DNA of 64,000 nucleotides from contig JAULSN010000007.1 in the NCBI GenBank assembly GCA_033439765.1, positions 806,001-870,000 on the forward strand, in the 5' to 3' direction. Shown in pieces: positions 56,323 to 64,000 of the stretch. The translations under genes and the position numbers were made by a program. The notes under the pieces were generated by a model. That model was not told the origin of the DNA and ran no database searches. It saw only the letters and a list, made by a program, of their open reading frames with translations. The DNA is from Lasiosphaeria ovina. Its lineage: Eukaryota > Ascomycota > Sordariomycetes > Sordariales > Lasiosphaeriaceae. Within the stretch, counting starts at the first letter, position 1; each line of letters opens with the position of its first letter.

Positions 56323-59300
56323 ATGGCGCAGCCAATGGATCCCGTCTCGGCCCTCAGCCTCGCAAAGGCCGCCGTGCAGTTTGTGCAATTCGCCGCCTCA
56401 CTTCTCGATGAGAGTGAGACCAAGACGGTCTACTCGTCGCCGACCACGACATCGCGCCACGGCCAGAGTCTCGAGGTCATCCATCAACACCTCACTCTCC
56501 TCTGCTCCCAGCTCCGCGCCTATCGCCCCATCCAGTCCTCGATAAGGCAGCGCAGTCCCAGACGGTCGCGGCCCGAAGCCAGTACTTACCCGCCCACCCA
56601 GCAGGCGGACCCGACTCTGGTCGAGATCGCCGTTAGATTCGACGAGAACTGCTGCCAGCTGCTGGTCGTCGTGCAAGATATTGAGCAGAAGGTCCGGCGC
56701 CGCTTGGGCATGAAATGCGTCTGGCCCAGCTTCCGCACCGCCATGTCTGAAGTCCTTACCGAGCAAGAGATACAGCAGATGCAGCAGCACTTTGAAAGCT
56801 ACCGGAAGCTGGTGGTCCTGAAACTGTGTACCGTCTCGAGGTGAGATGGCCCCTGGATACATTCCACTCAAAAAGCCACCACGTCTCATGAAATAAAAAA
56901 AATCAGCATCTAATCACACATGAATGCAGGGAACTCATCGATTGCACTGAGGCAGGCGTAGAAGCCCTCAGCTTCGAAATGCGGTCGCAACACAATCAGA
57001 GGTCCAAGGATCTGGACCAGGTATCGCTGGCAATCTACGCCGCCCGGATCCGAATAAATGATATCACGGCAGATGAGACCAAAACGTCATTGACTACCGA
57101 CGAGATCTACTCCTCAACCACCCAGGTCGCTCAGCTCTTTGCGGTCGTGAAAGAGCTGGCGTTGGAACACAAGTTGCTGAGGTCCCTCGACCCCAATTGC
57201 AAACAGCGTCCCGAAAGCCTCGAGGAAATCGCGCCTTCCCCCAAACCGGTCTTTGGCTGCCTTTTTAAGGACAAAGGGGCAAAGACCGACTTGGCGACTG
57301 GAAAACGGCTGGAGACGTGGTTGGCTCGCGGAAAAGGCATATTCTGGATCTCTGGATACCCTGGAGCGGGCAAGTCGACGCTGGTCAAGTTTATCGCCGG
57401 CCATAAGCGCACAAAGGCGCTCCTGTCAAGATGGGCGGGCTCTCGGCCCATCATCACCACCAGCCACCACCCCCGGAGCGTCGCCGACACGAAGCCGCCG
57501 CCCGAGGAGCTACAGATGTTGCCGGGAGACCAAAAGACTTCAGAGGAAGGCCCGCAGGCGCAGGGTTCGCGGAATGACCTGCTCCGGTCTATCTTGCACG
57601 ACATTCTCTGTCAAAACTCCGACTTGATCCGCGCCGCGTGCGCCGAGAGACGGAAGCGGATGATGGAGGAAGGCACGCCGACAAACGCCATCCGAGACTC
57701 CAAGGCGTCGGCGGAGACATCGGCCGCGGCGCTGGCGAAGACGGATGCGGCAACGTGGTCTCTGCCCGAACTGCAGTCCATGATTTGCCGCATTGCCTCG
57801 CAGACCAGGCTTCCATTCAAGATCTGCCTCTTCGTCGATGGCCTAGACGAATACGGCGGAGATACGGCGCAGCTCTGTAAACAGCTCGGAGAGTTGTCTC
57901 GCTGCCCCGATATCAAGCTCGTCGTGTCCAGCCGGCCCGGTGGTCACATTGAAGACATGTTGGGGACGAACCCCGACACGAAACTTCTCCTTGACGTGTT
58001 AACAAGGAATGACATTCGCGCCTTTGCTAAGCGCTATGTGGCCGAAGACAGAAACTGGGATTTGTTCATGCTTCACAACGGCCGTGAGTCCGCAATGACA
58101 TTTGTCGACGACATCTGTTCTCGGTCTCGGGGCGTGTTTCTGTGGGTTTCTATCGTGATGAACCTAGTTCGCGTAGAAATCGCCAACAAACTCGCTAATA
58201 ACGACAAACTGTCGGTCTCGGAGCTGCGTCAAATGTTAAACGAGATCCCGGCGATCCCCGAGAACCTAGGGGCCTCTATCCGCACCATATTGGAGTCTGC
58301 CAAGCCGTCCTGCCAGAGCAAATTGGCCGGGACAATGCTGATAGCCTTGGCAGCCTCGGGAGAGCCTCTCCCTGTGACGGTCTACAGTTTTCACGAGGTC
58401 GGCTACCAGCTCCCAGGCTATGTATTCAAAGAAGAAACGAAGCCGTGGAGCCGGGATAAGCTAAAAGACTTCAACCTCCCCTTCACTCAGCAGCTCAAGT
58501 CTCGGTGCAACCGATTCCTCCAACTCCGGCAACACAAGGTCGAGTTTCTCCATCCAACCGTGCGCGACTTTTTCCAGGCGGCAGACATGACAGGGTTCCT
58601 CGTCAAAAAGGCACCGGCGGCTTTTGACAGCTCGCTGGCCATCGTCAAGGCCTACGCCGCTTTGATCAAGCACAAGAGATTCCACGGCGGCAAATACCCC
58701 GTTCAGGACGGTTCGGGTCCACCCCTACTTCCAGAGCACATGCATTACGCGCTGGACGACATGTTCAAGCACGTCCGCGCCGAACGCGCCAATAGTAGCG
58801 CGCTTATTCACGAAGTCCTCGACGAGGTCGAGCTATCCCTCAACACCCATTTCCCACCACAACCCCAGGACGAGGCGAAACCCGAACAAGGCGGCCCTAG
58901 CCGGGCCTCGGCCGTGTTCCGGCAGCGGATCCTCCGGGGAAACCTGGCCGGCTACGTGACCGCCAAGCTCGACGCCGACAGCGCTTACCTCGACAACCAG
59001 CCCACGCCGCCGCTGGCCGTGGTCCTCGGCCTCGAGCGGAGCGCCCCGGTGCCCGACGAGAACTGGACCGCGAAAGCGCCCCTCTTGCGCGAGCTGCTCC
59101 GGCGCGACCATGACCCCAACCAGCAGTACACATGGACCGGCGGCCGCCGCGGAGCATGCACGCTGTGGCAGGATATAATGTCGGAAACCCTGGAGCAGCT
59201 GATGGCGGAAAACCTGAAGGAGCCCGCGGCCACCCCGACCTTCGCCGCGCAGATAATAGAGGCGGGCATCGTTTCTCTGCTGGTCGACTACAACGCCGAC

Positions 59301-60014
59301 GTCAACGCGCAGTTGACCCCCGGAGGCCTGCGGGGCCCGCCGGTATGGGCCGGGTTCCTCCTCGCCTGCATGCAGAGCCGCGAGTCCGCTACCGTGCTTG
59401 TCGGCTGCAAGGACGCGTACATCCGGGCTGCGGACAAGATGCTGGCCCGGGCGCGCTTCGACAACCAGGCGGACCTCTGGCTCATGAACGAGCCTGCGCC
59501 GTCCATCCTGCCACCGCTGCGCAACGCCGAGGTGAAAGTCACGGCGCGGCAGGCCGTGCTCAGCCTGATCTCGGCCAGGTTGCGGCACCTCGCCAAAAAG
59601 GGCGCGTTGCGTCCGCCTAGAGACCGGCGCTTTGAGCTCTTCGCCAAGACAATCGAGGTGTTTGTCAAGCACGCAGCGGCCCCCGTAGCAGGCACAGGGA
59701 CTGCAGGCACAAGAAAATATTCCAGCCGCGTGTCGGCGGTGGTGGTTGACGAGCTGCAGAGCACCATCCGCGCCGTGTTCCCGCGGGACATGGCCGAGTC
59801 GCTCGCGGGGCTGGTCCGCCGCCGGTTTCCGGCATCCGCCAACCCCAACAACACCACCAACAATAACATATGCAACGGTGTGAAGCGAGGCCCGGCGGAT
59901 CCCGGCGAGATAGAGGACGACGACGGGCCGCAGAGGAAACGGCTCCGCGCCGTGGCGGACTGGGTCGCGCTGGAGCGGACCAGGGTCGGCCAGCTGAGGC
60001 GAAGCGAGATGTAG
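56323..60014 (+). CDS. NACHT-domain STAND NTPase (fungal NLR-like)
   Basis: Two exons (56323-56840, 56930-60014) give 1200 aa. The start chosen is the MAQPMDPVSALSLAKAAVQF ATG, because MDP(V/L)(S/T)ALSLA is how this family usually begins; an in-frame ATG at 56260 would add 21 residues. The N-terminal about 290 residues are helical, with repeated heptad-like stretches, as in fungal STAND adaptor regions. The NACHT domain has P-loop GYPGAGKSTL (about 315), Walker B ICLFVDGLDEYGG (about 476) and KLVVSSRPGG, all intact. A winged-helix-like region (VEFLHPTVRDFF) follows. No clear ankyrin or WD repeats are seen at the C-terminus, only a divergent helical region, and the tail is acidic then basic (EDDDGPQRKRLRAV), possibly nuclear. 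Such proteins act as nonself sensors or regulated cell-death switches. No lesions. Confidence 0.87.
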
Positions 60015-60502
60015 TACATAATTAATACCGCAAAAAGAGTAAAGGGTGTTAATGCGCGGCGTCGGGGGCATTGCATCGCACGTACATAGTTGGACATACC
60101 ATACCCAACGCACGACGGGCGGGATGACATCTCTGTGAGTCTTTTTTGTACAATATTACATTCCACATCTTATCAAGTAAATAGACTTGGGAAGACAGCC
60201 GCGAGGTTTACCACGTCTTTGCACTTGGTGATGCAGAGGCCTCTGAAAGGCGAGTCGGAATATCAAGCCGACTTGGGTTCCCCAGCCGCCATCCTAGGTA
60301 CCTAAGTAGTCACAAACTTCAATAAAGACACGACAGGTTACATGCAGCTCCAGCCTGTCGTTGTCACCATGCACATACACACACAGAGAGAAAGAGAGTG
60401 AGAAACAAAAAAAGGAGGAAAAAGGGGGGAGGGGTTCTCGCAGAAACACAATAACAAATGATTCCCGCCCCAGCCTCCATCCCAAAAGCAACAACAACAG
60501 CT
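60015..60502. other. Spacer between NACHT gene and tRNA
   Basis: No gene seen; the NACHT 3' UTR is expected here. A-rich/purine-rich near 60390-60430. Confidence 0.5.
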
Positions 60503-60612
60503 GGTTCTATGTTGTAGCGGTCAGCACTTCGGATTCTGACTTTTCCTCCCTCCTCTCCCCCGAGAATGGGGGATGTCTTTTCGGTGACCCCAGTTCGATT
60601 CCGGGTAGGACC
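60503..60612 (+). tRNA. tRNA-Gln (CTG), with intron
   Basis: The 7-bp acceptor stem GGTTCTA pairs with TAGGACC (one G-T wobble). An A box (TAGCGGTCAGC) and B box (AGTTCGATTCC) are present. The anticodon loop is TTCTGA with CTG at 34-36, identifying tRNA-Gln. About 38 nt of pyrimidine-rich intron follow position 37, ending before TTCGG, which re-forms the anticodon stem with TCGGA. The mature length is about 72 nt. Oddities: an A-C mismatch in the T stem (CCCAG with CCGGG), a possible mismatch at the base of the D stem, and a G-T wobble in the anticodon stem, so the gene may be a weakened copy. A 16-T Pol III terminator follows. Confidence 0.82.
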
Positions 60613-60623
60613 TGTTCTCTTCG

Positions 60624-60639
60624 TTTTTTTTTTTTTTTT
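60624..60639 (+). terminator. RNA polymerase III terminator
   Basis: A run of 16 T starting 12 nt after the tRNA 3' end. Confidence 0.85.
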
Positions 60640-61008
60640 GCTTCCTTTTTGACTCCGTGAGCGGGTGCTGAGCGGGGTCGGTGGGGAACGAAGAGGAGCA
60701 TGGAAGACAGAAAAGCTTGTTGGTCTGGGAAGCAGCAGCTGGCGGATCCACACCTCCGAGAGTCCTGACAAATCTTTATTCCATTTCTTCGGCTCCGCGC
60801 GCGTCAGTGGGTACAAAGCCAAGGTAGTAGCAGCTCGGACTACTACTAGCCTCTCGGCACTAGGGCGGTACTGATCCAGTGCTTGTGGAGTTTTTCACGC
60901 GTGTGATGGAACTCAATTAGACGCGCACACACGCGCAGACGAAGAGACACCGCAGGCTGTTTAGTTTAGTTGGGTTGGGGGCGGCCGCCGCGGTGGAGTC
61001 GAGTCGGG

Positions 61009-61050
61009 CCATGCCATGCTATGCCATGCCATGCCATGCCATGCCATGCC
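61009..61050. repeat. ATGCC pentanucleotide tandem
   Basis: About eight near-perfect copies of CCATG/ATGCC in non-coding sequence. Confidence 0.9.
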
Positions 61051-62564
61051 ATCCATGGCTTCATGCTTTAAGATTCACGACCACCAACAGCTGAGCATGG
61101 TCCACTTTTTTCTTTTATTTTCCCGGACTCCATTTGTAGTGTCCGTCTATCTCCGTCGCTTGGGATTTGGGGGTTAGAGCGATTGGGTGCTGGAATTTTT
61201 GCGTTGGAGGGGGAGAGGGGGCGTGTGTGCAATGTCCGCCCGGCATTCAAGTCCGGCGGCGGTAAACGAGGTCTGGATATCCGGATTTTCGGGTTTTCGG
61301 TGTGCGTGCGCCAAGGCGGCCGGCTGCCCCACCCGTCTGTCTCACCCGCAAGGTGAGCATCATCCCACCTCCACCTCCGCCCCCCTTCTCACCTCGCAGC
61401 CCCAAGCCGTGCCAATGGACCCTGTGCACACAGGCAGGCGGGCAGGAATTGGGATTTTGGTTGGTGAGAGTGGCGAAGCTCTGGCCTCGGCTGACAACAT
61501 CTGAAGTCAGAAGAACCCGGGTTTCGGGGGTTTGTCCTTTGTTATTAGTTAATGCGGAGAAACACGATGTTAGCGGGTGGCTACAAATTCCGGTCTGATG
61601 CAGAGCCACCAATTGCCCGGCTGTATCCTGGTGCCTAAGGTGAGGAAGGCATGGGAAAGTAATTCGATTCAAATTAATTACTCGTTGGGACGTTCTGGAA
61701 CACACCGGGTCGGAACTGGGTGAGTGGTTCTGACAACTGGTGAGGAGTCCCTCCCGCTGATCCCGTAACCATGGTCTCGGGTAGGGGACCGAAAGAACGC
61801 TGCAAACTGCTGCTGCTGCCCATAAATTCCATATCACGGAACCCCTCAAAGCCGCGTATGACTGTACATGTACATTGCCTTCCCGCCTGTGCGTGCGCGC
61901 GGTTAAAGTACAGTACAGCACCGAGAGTCTGTCTCGGTTCGGTTGTGCCTGCAGCGCGGGAAACCATGCGGGCAGACGTCCGTCGCCTTACGGGGGCGTG
62001 TTGTAATACTAATTGGATACGTAATTAATTAAACGATTTTCCTGCTCCCACCTCTCTCCTTCTGCCAGTGCTTATCGTCTCAGGCAACGCTTACTCGGTA
62101 AAAAGGGGGGGAGGGGGGTAAGCAAATAAATTTCGATCGCACCTCACATGAGCAATTGTTGGCGGGAGGGCGCGCGACGCTGACGACCTTCTTGGCTTTC
62201 CGCACGGTGCCCCAGAGCCACGCATTCGCACCCACCATGGGAGAGCCACGCCGCCTTCCCCCAGCCCTGAAAAGCGCAAGTTTCTGACCACCCACCTTGT
62301 TTGATCTGGGGCGTGAGCCGTGAGTCTTGAGTGAGGGGCAAAGGGAGTGAGGAGCGCCAGGAATGGGATTTTGGCGTAATTATGCTATTTGGACCCGAGA
62401 ATCCCGGCGTGCTGGGTGGGTGGGTAAGTGATCATCATGACTGCACATGCGTAAGAGCAAAACGAACGGAGTACGTCGGCTTTGGTGCAGGTGAATCACA
62501 TCCGCCCAATTGGGATTCCGTGAGAAGGCAAAAATTTGGAGGGGAACGAAATGGGACGAGCACA

Positions 62565-62584
62565 GTGGGTGGGTGGGTGGGTGG
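62565..62584 (+). repeat. GTGG/GGGT tandem, possible G-quadruplex
   Basis: Five G-blocks (GGGTGGGTGGGTGGGTGG) at 1-nt spacing, a good quadruplex-forming pattern. Confidence 0.75.
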
Positions 62585-62997
62585 TTTGATGGTAAGGTGG
62601 CACCCTCCGTACTCGGTACGGGATACTTCGCATGTTCTGGGCAATAATTACAGCCACCTCAATAATTCCGATCAATAATTCCCCACATCTCGTTTCCACG
62701 TTGCCGCGCTTCAGTCGCCTACCTACCGTACGGTATACCATACTACCTTCCTAGGTGGGAGCCAATTCTAGCCATAAGGCATGAAATGATGAAACATTTC
62801 GCACTCTTGCGCGCAAGCGTGGGGAAACAAGCAACATCGAAAGCTCACGTTAGCAATCTGCTAGCGGACTGGAAGCGGGCGTGGCAAAACTCAGATCTGG
62901 GCACAAAAAGGTTAGATCAATCCATCCCTGGAACATGGCAAGGTGAGGAAGCCAATGGGAGACATGACACTGGCCTTTTCCCGCGGGCCCGGGGCCT

Positions 62998-63022
62998 GGT
63001 CATGGTCATGGTCATGGTCATG
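62998..63022. repeat. GGTCAT hexanucleotide tandem
   Basis: Four copies of GGTCAT in non-coding sequence. Confidence 0.9.
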
Positions 63023-64000
63023 GTTCGCCTCTTCGAGCCTGAGCCCGAAAAAGCCGTTTCTCGAGCTAGTTGTAAGGGGATTTGCTTGATCGGGATGCTG
63101 CGCTGGGAACCAATGATGGGTGTTAGAGCCACTCCGAGCAAGCTCTCTCGCCGTCCCCGCCCTAACCGGCCCGTTGTTAGCGTCACTTCTCTTTCCATGG
63201 CATTGTCATTGACCTCTGCCATTGGCGTTGGCAAATGCAGGGCTAGAGACAGGACAGGGCAGGGCAGGGCGGTGTAGAGCGAACTTGATGTCTGCCTGCC
63301 TGCCTGAGAGCTACAAATAGACGGACAGCTCGATTGCGGTGGTGACAAACCCTCCCCAGTGAGGCAGCTAGCAGTGTAGCGTGCGCAGCGAAGTGCACTA
63401 ATCCTGAAGTTAGGGTTTTGGCTAGGGCCGCTTTAACCTGCCATGGAAGACTGAAGCCGCGGGTCGAGACGTCAGGGCGGTTGGTTGGTTTGACGCGGTT
63501 GGCAGTTTGTTGTTGGGGCTTGTTGGGATGGCTGGTGATGATCCCATAGTATGGGAGGTACGGAGTACACATACGTGGATATTTCTCCACCATCGAGCAT
63601 TTTGTTAAGCCACCTTTACCTTATCTTTTTTGCGCCAGTTCTTGCCTATCTTCTCCGCGCCTTTGCCCCGCGCGTGCTTCTCGTCTAGGCGCGAATGCGG
63701 TCGTGATGAGGGCGGCAAACGGGCGGGGTCCCGTCTGTAGTCTGTACCGTCGTGCCCCCTGCCCTGCCCGCCCACGCCTGTCCAGGGCAGTCTCTTATGT
63801 AATTGCGTCAATAGCTTGCTGGGGGCCAAAGCCTCTTGGCAGCCAGCACCAACCTAACAGCATTTGATTGGGGCTGTTGGTACCGAGGTGGGCCGAATCG
63901 ACAGAGCGCAAAAAAGGTGACAATCATGCCCAGATCCAGCCAACCACCAGCCACATTGGTCACGCTTCCAGCACCTCACCTCGCAGCACAGCACAGCAGG

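Larger units (their letters stand above)
60640..64000. other. Gene-free 3.4-kb end of the window
   Basis: I see no supported gene on either strand. Frames are short, Ser/Pro/Arg-rich and without motifs. It holds three short tandem repeats (listed separately) and many TAATTA/TACCTA strings. A promoter for a gene beyond 64000 may lie at the right end. Confidence 0.45.

Noticed and set aside
1..64000. Transposons, CRISPR arrays or virus-derived genes
   Set aside because: No transposase, reverse transcriptase, long terminal or inverted repeats, or regularly spaced repeats were recognised by eye.

Overview
The window is nuclear DNA of a filamentous ascomycete, most likely a Sordariomycete. The evidence is: GC-rich coding regions with short (about 50-110 nt) GT-AG introns with CTGAC/CTAAC-type branch sites; fungus-specific families (2EXR, HET, NACHT/STAND, AIM9-like phosphotransferase, opsB/yapsin-like GPI aspartic protease, ChtBD1-GH18 chitinase, LysM/ChtBD1 protein, fungal PIPK-like kinase); and long gene-poor spacers. 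There are no operons. All gene models below were spliced by hand from the sequence, and splice phases were checked.

Layout. 0.4-1.3 kb: 2EXR-domain gene with an in-frame stop. 2.2-4.6 kb (-): intact secreted GH2 glycosidase, 7 exons. 4.6-8.3 kb: spacer with one unrecognised relic. 8.3-11.8 kb (-): a protein-kinase-like protein lacking the usual catalytic residues, then an AIM9-like phosphotransferase. 14.0 kb (+): 115-aa orphan. 15.4-18.9 kb (-): VIT + VWA protein. 20.8-21.8 kb (+): broken methyltransferase. 22.0-23.7 kb (-): intact GPI-anchored aspartic protease. 25.6-29.6 kb (-) and 30.4-32.7 kb (+): a divergent chitinase / LysM-chitin-binding pair, both broken. 33.3-37.0 kb (-): three broken genes (uncharacterised family, pathogen-related/SnoaL-like, PIPK-like). 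38.3-39.1 kb (+): intact four-TM protein. 39.8-42.6 kb (+): HET and oligopeptide-transporter relics. 43.2-46.2 kb (-): broken SF1 RNA helicase. 47.0-47.4 kb (+): O-methyltransferase remnant. 48.8-50.3 kb (-): intact PAP2 membrane phosphatase/synthase. 52.9-53.7 kb (-): short GATA-finger protein. 55.1 kb (+): 162-aa secreted cysteine-containing protein. 56.3-60.0 kb (+): 1200-aa NACHT protein. 60.5 kb (+): intron-containing tRNA-Gln. 60.6-64 kb: no gene seen.

The most striking feature is the density of damaged genes between about 20.8 and 47.4 kb, interleaved with intact ones. Many damaged genes keep long, GC-rich, clearly coding frames with only one or two lesions: in-frame stops (several fit C-to-T changes of CAG/CAA), 1-nt indels, and in the helicase a 17-bp tandem duplication. 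Two readings can be tested: recent gene death in an accessory region (chitin recognition, nonself recognition, RNA helicase, lipid kinase), or, for the genes stopped only by TAG, rescue by sexual-stage A-to-I mRNA editing (UAG to UGG), which is known in Sordariomycetes.
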